DNA from: Glossina fuscipes
Lineage: Eukaryota > Arthropoda > Insecta > Diptera > Glossinidae
Assembly (NCBI RefSeq): GCF_014805625.2
Contig: NW_024006388.1
Span: 1 to 64,000 of the forward strand
Direction of reading: 5' to 3'
Length of the DNA stretch: 64,000 nucleotides
Shown: positions 1 to 11,560 of the stretch, one piece after another
Numbering within the stretch: position 1 is the stretch's first letter
Layout of the letters: each line of letters begins with the position of its first letter
Notes under the pieces: model-generated
Seen by the model: only the letters and a program-made list of their open reading frames with translations
Database searches by the model: none
Told to the model about the DNA's origin: nothing
Position numbers and translations under genes: made by a program

Positions 1-205
1 AAGACAGCCCTTCCCTACTTCATACCGATCAAGTTAGAGTCGCTTCCAGTGGCTGGTCTCTGTCTATGTATTCTTGTGTTCAATCCACAGCTTGGAATTT
101 TTGGCATATATGGATAACGCTTAGCGCACTGACGCACTTTACCCAAAGGACAAACACTATTGGAAAAGCTTCTGATAGATTCACTGTTCAGACCACTCGC
201 CATAA
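1..205 (+). repeat. Dispersed repeat family A, copy 1 (cut by window start)
   Basis: The block at about 75-170 matches the copy at 39175-39275 in order: TATTCTTGTGTTCAAT, then a degenerate ACAGGCCATAGTTTTTG, then CACTGACGCA, CCCAAAGGACAAAC and CTATTGGAAAA. The GTCY tract seen in other copies is reduced here to GGTCTCTGTCTATG at about 54-67. It carries no coding capacity; the short open frames over it are chance. Its left end lies outside or at the window edge. Confidence 0.55.
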
Positions 206-2211
206 AAGGCCTTATTTTAAAAACTTCTTATGGCAATTTTCAAAACATTTCGGAAACCGAATATTTATGTGATGAAAAGATCTAAATTTGAATACTTCAT
301 GATGAAAACTTGTTTACGATAGTAATTCGCATAAAAATTAAAAGAATCAAATTTGAACTAGATACGTCTCTTGCTTCTATCCCGCTCTATATAAGTGTTT
401 TTCATGAGTAGCAAGCAAGAAGAAGATATAATTTTTAATAAAAAAAAAATTTGATAAGGAATTGAGATCTAAGAGATACGTATATTTTTTATATATATCA
501 TAACATATGTAGTGGTTATCATGCTTGCCCTTATGTGGAGAGAAAGTCTAGTTTTTTTGACGCAAATTCAAAACTAATAAAACTTTTGGCAAATAAATTG
601 AGTTATTTAATATAAATTTGGATCGCGTCATGTGGTGTTTCGGGCATCCTCCAATATGCGGGCTTTGACGAAAAGTATGCCGTTGTTTCGAGTGAATAAT
701 TATTCTAGGCGCAGTGGTGTACGATAACTGAGGGTCGGCCTTGCCCTCGTGCTAAAGCCTTGCTTGTCCCTATTTATTCTTTTACTTATTTGTTAACAAT
801 TAGCCACTTATGATAGGAATCTAAGCCTTTATTACGCTAAGAAGAAGGAAATCAAAATAACAAACTGTTTTAAGCTAAGTCGGAATTTCAACATAAAGTG
901 TATCTGGTTTCCATAATCCCTTCGCCATGATCCCTTGCTACGACGACTTTACTTAAATACAATCATACCTGTGTTCATATTTAGTTACTTTACTAATTGT
1001 TTTTAATTACTTTACAAATATTAAAATGAAATATTTTCAACATGACAACAACATTGTAAAGACCACGAAGATCGCATTGTTGATAAATTTTCAGTTTTAT
1101 ATCCGTCACCAAACGCTAGAGATATGCTGACTTTGTCATTTCATATGTAACGCCCGGAAATATGCAAACTATGGCTCCCAAGGTATACCTGTACATCACT
1201 AACATCGATTGTTTGCTTAAAAAACAAAACAAAAGTGAATCGAAAAGGTGCAGAAAATTCTATTTTCATATGCTCGGAATTCGGAATGGAGCGGCCTATT
1301 AGAGCGCACGCAATCGAAAAGGAAGAAAAAAAACTTTACAATTTTCATATGATTTAGTGACGGAGCGCTGATGATGGGTGATGGGTGTTCACGTTTCGCA
1401 CTAAAACGAATACAGTTTCCCTGCTTACTTGTCATATTTTTATTCTTTTTCTCAAAATTATATAAAGGTTCTCATACACTTACCCTCATACTTGTCTTCC
1501 ATTTATGCAAATTAATTATACCACAAGTCATTAAAGCAGCAGCAGCGGCAGCATTTACAATAACAACAACTTTGCTAACTGCCACTAGGCAACATGTTGT
1601 TGAAACCAGGTACATATTTTTCTAGCAAATATTTATATTTATCAAGTGAGTGTTTGTTGTTCAGTTGTTTATGTTTTATTTTTAGTTTTTCATGTACGAA
1701 GAAAAATGTTGGTTAATTTGTTAAAATGTTTGTAGATTATTATCGCCTAAGCACACACATATATATACGCGAACACAAACAAAGTAAATAGATAGAAATA
1801 ATAACATTATACAAAGCAGAAGGGGAGGGGGCTAAAAGGAAACTCTATCATGTGTGCCTGCGCCTCTACTTTAATCTTTAAGTGTGTTCAAGCTAATGTG
1901 TGCTCTTAGCTTAACCACCTAAAAAGAGAGGTATGAATAGAAAAGAAAAAAAATAAGAAAACTTTGATAGACTTTCTGCTTTACGCACTTAGCCACACAT
2001 CCAAGTCTATATAAGGTATAATTGTTTACGTTGCTGCTGCCATCGCTTCTTCTCTGCGCTGTAACTAATTGAAAGTTAAACACCTGTAATCAGGCACCGC
2101 TTTCCTATTTTTCATTTCTTTCTATTTTCGCTGGAAATAAATTACTTTAAATTGCAAATCTTTAAAAGTATTTAATTACTCGTGTTTCTTAAGCGGCTTA
2201 ACTGCTTATGC
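206..2211. other. Unannotated AT-rich DNA
   Basis: No gene is supported in these 2 kb. An A-box-like GGCGCAGTGG at about 709-718 has no convincing B-box behind it. A short CAG/CGG-containing stretch (about 1533-1555) and AAC-rich DNA follow. The 72- and 84-codon open frames near 1217-1625 are antisense overlaps of AT-rich sequence without family resemblance. Confidence 0.6.
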
Positions 2212-2236
2212 TTTTTTTTTTTTTTTTTTTTTTTTT
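2212..2236. repeat. Poly(T) tract, 25 nt
   Basis: An uninterrupted run of 25 T. It could be the A-tail of a minus-strand retroposed sequence or simple slippage; the flanks do not decide it. Confidence 0.9.
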
Positions 2237-4865
2237 GCAAAAAATTTATTTCGAATTATGCAATACGCCAATCGCTGTGCTTGCGATAAATTTTATTAAA
2301 AGAACGATAAGAAGACATGAGCCTTCGAAATCGTTAAAACACATTTACATTAGAACGGACAGACAGACAAATATTGTTATTTCAAGCAAAGGCGTTTATC
2401 GTTTCTTGCACTTTAACAAACTTAGTCTTTCAATATAATTCTTGCTAATATTTCCTTCACTGTTTTCGAAGAGGTTGAATCCTTTATATTGACGGGTAAA
2501 TTTTGTAAATCAAGGCGCAATAGTTAAATTACGGAGAGCTTTCCTAGTGAAATAGAACTTATTCTAGAAAAAAGACTTTTCCTATTTATCTATGGAATAA
2601 AGTACAATTTTCGCCCTGGGGAAGGATAACTGCCCTCTTGAGGTTATCCAAGTCTTTGTATTATGGCGATTGAAACAAACATTAATCAAAAGCGGCAGCG
2701 TTTGGCAAACTGGATGCAGACTGTAATTTATCCCGCTTCAGTCAACGCTATAGTCAACGTTTTCTGGAAGAGACCTTCAACGGGGACTCAATGCCTTCCT
2801 GGGCAAGTACGGCGTCATATTTTTTGGACTAAAGCAACATTTTCGTGGCTCAGTTGGATTAATTGGATTGCAGTTAAGGTTTTCTTTATATAGAGGTATA
2901 GCTTATCTCACGGACTTGGCCTTATAGTCGATGTAAACGAATCTCGTGTCTATGTCGTGCTTCTTTATGCTAATAGGATATCGCGTTGATATCCTACGAA
3001 CTGTTGCGCTTGACCAGCTAAAAATAACGCTCTTTGCCGCTTAAAGGCTAAGGTAAATTTTTCAGAAAAAATATTTTTTTTTCTTGTCTTACTAAATGCT
3101 TTGGCTCCCTTAGAATATGTGGGAAAAAAATCGGTATCTTTGAGATATTTTTTCTTTGAAATTTCGCGGTTATTCCCGAAGCACTCAACAAAGATTGTCT
3201 TTGTTGATTGTCATTTTTCGAATAGCAGATATCATCAGCTGCGCAGCTTCTGGACCTGCAAATATCTTCCGAGAATGGCTGCGGTTTTGACATTTTTTTA
3301 TGTACTTCTTTTACTTTTTTCTCACTTTTAATTCTCATATATGGACTTTCTTTCATACATATTTGAATACTTATTTTTCTCGCATTTATAAGCTTCTATG
3401 ACGACTTCCATTCATTTTGCGCATACATCACTTATTCAAATTCAATCTCCCAAGTACCTTAGTTAGGTACAGGTCTTCTCTTTTCTTTTTTTTAACTCAA
3501 CTATTCAAGTGATGCCCGTTATGCTTATAACAAGGTAAAGGCGACGAAGAAGTAAGTAAACGGAAAGATGTAGAAAGGTAATGCCACGATGTTAGCGTGC
3601 ATGTGGCAATGTTTTTGTCAACTTTGATTCCGATAGTTCCGTTTTTGCGCCTAGGAGCTGACATTACACGGCCAGACGCACATGCGTAAAACATATGTAC
3701 ACTTGAAAGGCTATCCGAAGTTCCCTTTCGCATGTTGCAATATTATGACCAAATCAGTCTACGCCCATCCTTGGGGTGGGGAGTATAAAGATAGAGCGGT
3801 TTGTCTAGATATAATCGCGTGTTAGTGACAAGCCGTAGCTTTTTTATGATTGCATGAAAGTTGGCTTTTTTTTAGGTTGCTCTTTGGGGTCGTTTCATTT
3901 TCGCTCACAACAGCTTTTCCAACTTAATTTATTTTGAAGATATTGCATCGGCTTACAAAAGCTGCTGTAATAAAACAAATCGTAGATCACTAGCCATCTA
4001 TGTACTTATGATAGGACGTTTTTGAGTCGATTATAACACATATTCTTACAAATGCCGTATTTTAGTTATTGATGGATTTTTCAACTTAGCTTCCTGTTCG
4101 TTTGTATTATTATCCGCGAATTTAGCGATTCGTAAACTTTGCTGCCCTTGTACTTCACATCATTAATATCGTTTATGTAATGCTTTTTAAGCATATCGTC
4201 GGAAGCCATGCATCAATATGAAAAGTTTCTTGCTTAAATCTTTTGTTTCTAACCCTTCTGAAAACTCATGATGGGCTTTTTCACATTATCATTAAAAAAA
4301 AAAAACCAAAACAGTAGAAATTCATTAAATTTCCTCTAAAAATGCGCATAAGATATGAACGGATTGAATGAAAATATTTATTCACATTAGTAACCTTAAA
4401 GTTAATTAAAACAAAGGCGAATAAAGGCAAAAGTAACATAAATTTTGGATAAGAAAAATTATGACTTGCTTCCCAACATATGTATGTAACAATAACAGTA
4501 AAACGTATATGAAGAAAACTCGCACACTTTTACAACCTTAAAAAATCCAAAAATTTTTGCTGTAAATAAAAACACAAGTTTGGAAATCTTGCACGTTTTT
4601 CAAATTAGTTACAAACGAGTGACTTTTATATGTATATATATATGTGTCTATGCATATGCATGCATGACATATTATTTAAAAACCGTTATCAAAGTAGATA
4701 TTTGTCTTCTTCTTTTTTTTTTTGGAGAATGAATGTTAAGAAAAGATAATGTTTTGTAATAAGAATTTATTGGATGGAAAAACTAAAAAAGGGAATCAAT
4801 GTAATAAAATGTTAAAAGTTTCAAATTAACATTAAGACAAACAACACCGATCATCAGCCTTGAAG
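2237..4865. other. Unannotated AT-rich DNA with a short RGAC tract and small hairpins
   Basis: An ACGGACAGACAGACAAA tract at about 2355 is a minimal version of the RGAC module seen in repeat families A and D, but no flanking family sequence can be recognised. Small inverted repeats occur at about 2624-2650 (GGATAA with TTATCC, plus an inner CCTC/GAGG) and 2968-2986 (GGATATC/GATATCC). The 2600-3020 stretch is less AT-rich and has a 76-codon frame at 2663 that I do not recognise. Confidence 0.5.
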
Positions 4866-5089
4866 TCGAAGTTAGTGGCAAAAAAAAAAAAAAACGAAAA
4901 CGAAAAAAAGAATAAATATGAGCAAAAACAGGATGCGTTTAAAGATGTAAAAATGAATGGAGTGACTCTGACGATACGATTGCAATGCATTTCGTAGCAT
5001 AGCATTGTCGCCAGTAATAAAATTTTAATGAATTGTTGTTTACTGCTGTTGATGCGTTGTTCTTGATTTTTTTCCTACTACTGCTGCAT

Positions 5090-5120
5090 GGTGCTGGTGC
5101 TGGTGCTGGTGCTGGTGCTG
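5090..5120. repeat. (GGTGCT)n hexanucleotide microsatellite
   Basis: Five tandem GGTGCT units. On the minus strand they would read Ala-Pro repeats in a 65-codon frame, but nothing outside the repeat looks coding, so the frame is treated as an artefact of the repeat. Confidence 0.9.
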
Positions 5121-5799
5121 CGCTTACTGTCTGCATTTGTCTCTTGGATATATATTTATAAATTTAATGCTTGATTTAGACCATCGTTATTATTATTATC
5201 GTCAACAAACAACGTAAGCAGTTGCTTAACCTTAAAAGTATTGACCATTCAACAGCAATATCATTACTTGGACTATCATCGCCATCATCATCTTTATTAT
5301 CATTAAAGCATTGTCAACAGATGTGCAAACTTGGTTTATAACTTGTTCCTCTGATGCAAAGACAGCAAAAACTAAAAAGTTCTTTGCCACTAGGTAGTAT
5401 ATCATCGTTGCGGTGACATTAAAATGTACCTTACTATACCGTAACGTATTCAATACAATCGCTTAGTTGTTTGGTTGCTTCGTCGGTTGACTGGCTGCAG
5501 TTTACGCATCATGTTTGCTTGTCATAATTGCTTTTTTCTTGCATTGTGTCCTCTTTCCCTTCTTTCCACTTCTATTTCGCTCTCTCTTTATCTCTTCCTC
5601 TCTATACCATGGTCGATTGCTTTACTTTGCCCTCACTCCCTCCCCCTCTGTTTACCACATATGCATTATTTTTGATACGTTGACTGTTTTCGTTTCATTT
5701 CTTTATCTCCTGCCTTTTAATTATGGCTGGCATATCGTGAAAGAAATTCTTTTCCTGTATTATTTGGCTTTGTGTTAATTTTTAATTAGGCAAAAGCTT

Positions 5800-5861
5800 A
5801 ACTAACTGACTGACTAGCTAACTGAATAACCAAACAACCAGCCAACCAACCAACCAACCAA
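5800..5861. repeat. ACTG/ACTA and (CCAA)n tetranucleotide repeats
   Basis: ACTAACTGACTGACTAGCTAACTG is followed within 20 nt by CCAACCAACCAACCAACCAA. These are two adjacent tetranucleotide microsatellites of different unit. Confidence 0.85.
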
Positions 5862-5924
5862 GAAAACGCCTCGCCCGCCACTGTAATCCAGCAGGTCGGA
5901 AAGTTGCCAAGAAAAATCGCCGTC

Positions 5925-6029
5925 GTGATGATTGTCATCGCCATCATCATCATCATCATCATAATCATCATCATCATCATGATCATCATCATGATTGTCA
6001 TCGTCATCGCCGCCGTTTTCATCATCTGT
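5925..6029. repeat. (ATC)n trinucleotide microsatellite, interrupted
   Basis: About 100 nt dominated by ATC/CATCAT with GTC, ATG and CGC interruptions. It reads poly-Ile on + and poly-Met on -, which explains the two apparent open frames across it (5798-6040 and 5904-6119). Confidence 0.9.
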
Positions 6030-6321
6030 AACTTAATCATGTTTAAATTTCTTTTTCAATTAAACATTAGCTTTTTATGTTATGCCTTCTGTGCCGCACT
6101 TCAACTTCAGATATCATAAAAATTTTTCAACGCAACTTACAACGCAATGTCACAAACTTTATTATCCGCTGCCGTAGATGTACACTCAAGTGAAAACTTG
6201 AAAGTTTTTGAGAATTCGCATATGTTTTTAATTTTCATTAGGTGCGGCTTGTTTTAACATGCTTGGTCGCTTGGTACTTAATTTATGTTTGGCATCCTTT
6301 TGTGACATAAATTTTATCTGC

Positions 6322-6434
6322 AAAAAAAAGAAAAAATAAATAAATAAATAAATAAATAAAATTTAAAAAACATTCTCTTTTTTTTTTTATTTTATAAAGA
6401 TTTTATTTATTTATTTTATTTTTTTTTTTTTTTC
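6322..6434. repeat. AT-rich inverted simple repeat (AAAT)n ... (TTTA)n
   Basis: An A-rich arm with six AAAT units (about 6333-6363) faces a T-rich arm with TTTA units (about 6400-6434) across about 35 nt. The two arms can pair as a long, imperfect hairpin. The origin is unknown. Confidence 0.75.
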
Positions 6435-7320
6435 AATTTTTGTTCAAAAGCAGAACAATAATATTTCAAAGTATTTCTCTCCGCGGCCCCCTACAATCCA
6501 GGTGTTTCCTGTTACAGTGCAATAGAATTTCTTAAGTTTTGTTACATAAGCGGATTTACCTTAAACGGAGTTTACGGAATTTTACTCTTCAGTTATATAA
6601 TGAGCAAGATACATTCTTCGTTTTGAAAAGTTCTCTAGCGCAACTGTTTCCTGCCTAACAAAGAAGAAAGATTAAATTTTCCTAGAAAGCGAAGAAATTT
6701 TACTCCTTTCCTGAAAAGCAAGAACGACAACCAAAAACCGCAAATTGTATAAACAAAAAAAATAAATTAATTGTCTCAAAACTAAACTCTTTCATAGATT
6801 ATAAAATATAAAAAAGTCCGTAAGAAGATTGTTTGCTGAACATCTTCCTACACTTTTTCTTACACAAAGGAAGCATTCACCAAGAGTTTTTTCATTTTTT
6901 ATTATTTTATACCCGTGTACATCCACCCTTAACTGATATCTTTCACAGAAAACATTTTCTCTGTTTTCTAATTTCTAAATTTTATCTATTGTTAAAACAG
7001 TCAGCATTCAACGTTTTCTCCATTCTTCTCTTTACTTCTATTCACCGGCTAACTTGTAATCGTTAGAAAAAAATTTTTTTTCTTTTCATTTATTAACTAT
7101 GAAGATCTTATAGTTGGCAGTCCTGCTGAGACAATTAGTTGTATTATTATTTTCCTCGTAGCTAGTCGGTATTTGTTTTAAAAGCAAAGATGATACCGGC
7201 AGATGTCTTTCTTAAAAACAAAAATTGATTAAAAAATAAATTTCGAAAAAAAAGTCAAAGACAAAAAGAAACTACGTAATACAAAGTCTTCTATAAAATG
7301 CAGTAAAAAGCAAACAAAAG
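6435..7320. other. Unannotated AT-rich DNA
   Basis: Nothing supported apart from homopolymer runs. The 77-codon frame at 6833-7066 is low-complexity Phe/Leu/His and resembles no known family. Confidence 0.6.
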
Positions 7321-7324
7321 TATT

Positions 7325-7580
7325 AGATCGAGACACGACCCACCACTAAATACCCTACATTGCTTCCCTAAATACGGCTTTTCAAAACAATATGTTATAT
7401 GGTCCGATTCCAACCATTTTCAATAAACTTCGTCCTTGGGCCAAAGCACGTGCATGTACCAAATTTTGTCAAAATATCTCAAAAATTGCGACCTGTAGGT
7501 TGAAAACAAGAAAACACTACAGACAGACGGACACACAAGCTTAAATCTATTCGAAAATTGATTCTAAATCTGTGTAACAA
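7325..7580 (-). repeat. Dispersed repeat family A, copy 2
   Basis: The block ACCATTTTCAATAAAC, CCTTGGGCCAA, TACCAAATTTTGTCAAAATA, TCTCAAAAATTGCGACCTGT and then ACAGACAGACGGACAC (about 7518-7533) is the reverse complement of the 39062-39311 copy in the same order. The far side (7325-7370: CGACCCACCACTAAATACCCTACATTGC) matches the equivalent part of the 15107 copy, so this copy is the fullest view of the family. It is non-coding. Confidence 0.75.
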
Positions 7581-8040
7581 AATTTTTCTTATGATATCTC
7601 GCTTTTTGAAAATGCTCACCTTGAATAATTTAGTAATTTCTTAACATGCTCCAGTTATTTCATTCAAAAAAAAAAAATACCTTAAGATTAATTATTTAAG
7701 TAGATACTAAAACAACGTGCAATAAAATAAATCATAAACATAAAAAAAGCTTAGGTTAGGTTTTGAACGAAGCTCGAGCCCACAACCTACTTTTAAATGC
7801 ATTGCTTCTTGCCAGTGCAGCAAAAGTCTACTCAGACAGTTGCGGTTGCGTTACATCAACATTTTCGTTAAGTACTGTTAAAAAGGTTTCCAATAGCTGA
7901 AGACAATTTTTGTTTCAATTGTTAGTCAATAGAGTGCGCGTTTCTATGGGCCTCTAATTGTCTTGATGAAGATTCAAGTTCTGATGGCAGTTGGGCTGGG
8001 GAATAGTTGGGTGTGTTTTATGTGATGATATCCTTGGAAG
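7581..8040. other. Unannotated DNA between repeat A and the LINE relic
   Basis: AT-rich sequence with a tRNA-like hint on the minus strand at about 7745-7840: GGCTCGAGCTTC resembles a pol III B-box and CTGGCAAGAAGCA lies about 40 nt upstream of it. Neither is good enough to call a tRNA or a SINE. The distal part (7920-8040) may belong to the same LINE as the relic that follows, but motifs are not readable there. Confidence 0.4.
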
Positions 8041-8044
8041 TATT

Positions 8045-8580
8045 ATTTCCTCGAGGAAGGGTAGTGTAGGGAATGACTTTTGGGGAAGCTTGTGAGTTTC
8101 AAAGGTGTTTCAAGAGTTGCTTTGGCCGCGCACAATACGAGATCACCCAAAGCGTAAATCTAATGCACTAGAAGTCATTAGGATCAGGTTGTCCAAAGCA
8201 GGGCTGCTCCTTATACGACGATGCATTTCCCGTCAGACGGCCGGAATGAATTCTTTCTTGCCTGAATGCTGGATACGGCTCCTCGGGGCGTATCGTAGTA
8301 GCCAATGATTTGTAGGATACTAAGAACGAGATAAGCCTCGACGCCCACCAAAGATCGAGACAACGGCTTGCGTTCATTTTATATTTTTGCCCTCCGGTCG
8401 TGTTCTGCCAAAGCCAAAGTAACTCGTATGCTATCGGGCGCTATGCTAGAGGTTATGCCATGCACGGCCAGGTACTCGCATAAAACATCGCTCCTGATGC
8501 TGATATACTTTTTGAAAGCTCCAATGCATATTGCTACAGTTTCCAAGCGTAATGGCCAAGTTAGTAAATTTCAATGTCTT
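8045..8580 (+). pseudogene. LINE reverse transcriptase relic
   Basis: This is a decayed fragment of a non-LTR retrotransposon ORF2, which encodes the reverse transcriptase used for target-primed copying. Landmarks appear in the correct order on the plus strand but in different frames. PRGRVV at about 8050 stands for the PQGGVL RT motif and is followed after a frameshift by LLGKLV, like LLWNLV. NALEVIRIRLSKAGLLLI at about 8160-8213 resembles the palm/thumb helix normally reading AL..I..WC...GLSINP. ILYFCPPVV at about 8376 stands for ILYG..VWW. SGAMLEVMPCTA at about 8436 stands for TGAM..TPTAALE, and NIAPDADILFESSNA at about 8494 stands for N..PL.I.IE..A. Spacings are shorter than in intact elements, so internal deletions are likely. 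The PQGGVL..LLW form points to the LOA/R1/Jockey group (inference). At least three frameshifts and one in-frame stop make it dead. Confidence 0.62.
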
Positions 8581-9707
8581 AATATTCGATACAAAAATTA
8601 AAAATTCTTACCTTCGTCCGGGAGGTGCAAGAGTTAAGTTCATATATTTGCATACATTAGGGTTTATTTGCTTGTTTGAGGGAAGTGTTTTCTTCTTTTT
8701 TCTTTTTTTTGTTTACAAACAAAACAACAAATATTTTTTCTTCATTTTAGCTCACATTATATAAATAAGCTTTCGATTAGTAATAGGCGGTATAATAAGT
8801 TAGGCAGACCTTGGAGCTTCGACATAAAATAGGAACGCAGATCAAATGGGAGATCTTTGAGGAACCAACGCTGAGTAGACAAAAAATTATTTTAATTAGT
8901 CTTTTTTCAAGTAAACTCTTCAACAGCGTCCTATGAAGTGCATCTCCTTTCTTATGCTGCAGTGTGGCTGCATTTTTTTAACCTGTCGATGACTTTATAC
9001 TTTCTCCGGACAATGATTTTAATCCTCTTTTTTGTAGCTTGCTTAATTCTAGTAAGGCTTGCATCTCTAATCTATGATTCAAAGGACGTAATTCATTGGG
9101 ACGGCCTTCATAGGACTTCCTAAGGTTTCTATTCTTATTTTTAAATTCTACCAATCCGAGTTCTTTGTACATTGAATCATTCTTGTTTGCATACATATGG
9201 ACAACTATGTACCTCGTGAAGTGTATTAATAACGATTAACAATATTTTGATTGTTATTAGAAAAGAAAAAAAAAAAAAAGGAAAAAAACCAATAAAATAT
9301 TTAGGATGACACATCCGACGTCCAATTGGAAGATAATCAAAAAAAAAAAGAAGAAAAGTTTGTTGATTAAGTCTTTTGTTTTTCTCACAAAATATTTATT
9401 TATTTTGTAATTAAAACATAAAAAATAATTTCTAACGAAATGTTTAATGACTAACGAACACGTAATTAACGTAATGAGTCATAAATGCAAACAACACATT
9501 AACTGCATTTAGAAATGCTACGTAAGAAGTTTTTACTTTGAAATTAAATGAATTTTGAAATTGTGAAGCGAATGTAAAAACGACAAAGTTAATGGAAATA
9601 TTCGTTGTAGACATTGTATATACAGATGACTTTGTTTAAGAATGTACTAAAAAACAAATTGAAGCTGATTTGTGACTTCATTTAAAGTTTAAAGTTTAAC
9701 GTTAATC

Positions 9708-9734
9708 TTTTTTTTTTTTTTTTTTTTTTTTTTT
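9708..9734. repeat. Poly(T) tract, 27 nt
   Basis: An uninterrupted T run. No element boundary is evident on either side. Confidence 0.9.
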
Positions 9735-9830
9735 GGTTTGCTAAAAAGCCAAACGCGTTCTTTTTCATTTATTGCAAGTTTTCTAACCAGGCGCCTATAG
9801 TAGTTAACAAGTCGTAAACGTTTTTCTTTT

Positions 9831-9888
9831 TTATTTATTTATTTATTTATTTATTTTTTTTTTTTTTTTTTTCTTTTTTTTTTTTATT
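9831..9888. repeat. (TTTA)n and poly(T) tract
   Basis: Five or more TTTA units run straight into a T run of about 35 nt with a single C interruption. Confidence 0.9.
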
Positions 9889-10125
9889 ATTCCCCTTTTC
9901 GCTTCATATAAAGGAGTTTAAAAAACATACTTAGGCAAAAGAGAAAGAAAACTTAAATGGTTTTCTAGTTAAAGTTGTGGTTTCTTTTTTAAACTTTGCC
10001 TTCATTATGAATCAATTAAAATGCACTGAACTCATACTGCCTTCCTACTCGTTTAAAGAACAACAGAATTTTATTACATACTACTTATGCTTTGACTTTG
10101 TTTTATAAAAACTTTTTTTATTTAC

Positions 10126-10150
10126 TTTTTTCTTTTTTTTTTTTTTTTTT
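10126..10150. repeat. Poly(T) tract with one C
   Basis: A T run of about 25 nt, the third within 450 nt. Confidence 0.85.
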
Positions 10151-11399
10151 GCTCTAAGTATCATTAACGTTCGAAATCTTGTTGTTAAAGATGTTTTGTA
10201 ACGAGAGGAAAAAAAAAAATATATAAATCTTAAACGAAGTTATTGAATAAGGCCAGTTTTTATTTATATCAAATAAGTTGTTAAACGTTTTTATTAACAA
10301 GTTTTCAAGCAATATAAAATTTTACAGAAAAGAGAAAAAAACGAAAACGAAGAAGAGAAAATCAGTAAGAAAATGTGTATAAATTAAATTTTGTATGAAG
10401 CAATGAAAAGAAAAAAGTCTCTTTGAAAACAGGAAGTTTTATAAAAATTCCCATCACAGAGCTACTCCATGTAAAACTCTCCATTGGATATTATTACTCT
10501 ATATATTTCTTATAGTTTTTGCTCTTATTCCATTTTTCTTTTTAGATTCATTATAAGCGAAAACAAAAATCAAAAAAAAAGATCTAAAGACAAAACATTG
10601 ATCTCGTGTTTCGATAGCATTAGTTAAGCTTAAGTGGCGCTTAGTTTGTTTTCTTTTTAAATCCGTAGTTCAAAGAAACATTGGAGTCAACTAACTTTGT
10701 TACTCCATTTGCAATGGCCGAGTTTTGCACTCTTAAAATCCCACGAATGATGAGCAAGTGCCCTTGATTGTCATGAAAATTTTTATTCAAATGCATTCTA
10801 GGTCTCACTTGTGCACCCATTTGTTGTTGCAATCCTTAAATACGCTAAAATCGGTTTATACCTCAGACTCCACATTCTTGGCTCGATTGCACGGACTAGA
10901 CAATGACGGTCAACTCAATCAACCCAAGAAAATGTTATTTTGACTCACGTGGTCTTATAGCCTTTAAATCCTCATATACTAGCCGGGTGATATATACATA
11001 TTTTGCACTGCAACATGAACAAAAAACCTCTCGATTTTGATAGTCTGTTGCAATAATAGGTGTCCGGGATTCGTTCCATTCGTGATTACTAGTTTTTTAT
11101 TCATTTTTATTGTGTTTTTTTTTCTTTTTTTTTTTTTTGTATTGTGTTTTCCATCTGCAAAAGATGAGTGGATGAAATCAGAAAGAAAATATTTTGCGGT
11201 GACAAGTTTAGCGCAAACTGCAGCACACGTTGCTACCAACAAATGAAAAAAATTATACGACTAATAAATAAAAGCGCCAACCGATACATATATATATATA
11301 GGTATAACAATTTATAGATACAGTCTTGAACAAACGAATGGCCCATACTTGTCGATGAGTGTAGACGTAAAGATTTATATAACTTGCCTTTTTTGCGAC

Positions 11400-11560
11400 A
11401 CGATCAGGAGCATAAAGGCCCTGGTCATGGGCATATACCTGCTTGCTTTCGCGGAAAAGGTCTTCGTCAGTTCAAAACTTAGTGTGATCCGACCATGCTT
11501 GGCCGTTACTACTGTTAGTGCTTAGCCGGTAAATGCTTAACGCTTAGCCCCTTAGAACAC
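11400..11560 (-). pseudogene. Probable LINE ORF2 C-terminal relic
   Basis: Read on the minus strand, FTG at about 11533-11525 stands where many I/LOA/R1-type LINEs have LTGH. It is followed by TAKHG (HAKRLG-like) and, after a frame change, by SDHTKF*TDED at about 11493-11464, which corresponds to SD.CRFC..E.E in the C-terminal cysteine-rich region. Then ICP*PGPLCS at about 11431-11402 corresponds to ILC.CPAL. The order and approximate spacing fit the C-terminal zinc-knuckle region that follows RNase H in these elements. The first cysteine of the knuckle is replaced and stops are present. Similarity is weak residue by residue; chance assembly of a consensus cannot be excluded. Confidence 0.4.

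Larger units (their letters stand above)
4866..6120. other. Simple-sequence-rich kilobase
   Basis: The stretch combines an A run (4880s), GGTGCT repeats, TTATTATTATTATCG and ATCATCATC motifs (5180-5310), CT-rich DNA (5560-5650), ACTG/CCAA repeats and a long ATC tract. No reading frame stands out once repeats are ignored. Such clusters are common in fly UTRs, introns and regulatory DNA, and the sequence alone does not say which this is. Confidence 0.6.
8581..11395. other. Unannotated AT-rich DNA with long T tracts
   Basis: No gene is supported. It holds long T tracts (listed separately) and an A-rich run at about 9265-9280. A 72-codon minus frame at 8978-9196 has a mixed, protein-like composition but matches nothing I know. 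The 69- and 87-codon frames at 10979-11246 overlap each other on opposite strands across a T run. Confidence 0.55.

Noticed and set aside
700..760. tRNA-like element (GGCGCAGTGG A-box)
   Set aside because: No B-box at suitable distance.
4939..5136. Ala-Pro repeat protein on the minus strand
   Set aside because: The APAPAP run is the GGTGCT microsatellite read in one frame; the rest is low-complexity.
5798..6119. Poly-Met and poly-Ile frames
   Set aside because: Direct products of the (ATC)n tract on the two strands.
8375..8578. Minus-strand 64-codon frame with protein-like reading opposite the LINE relic
   Set aside because: It looked plausible alone, but the plus strand carries several ordered RT landmarks, so the minus frame is taken as antisense.
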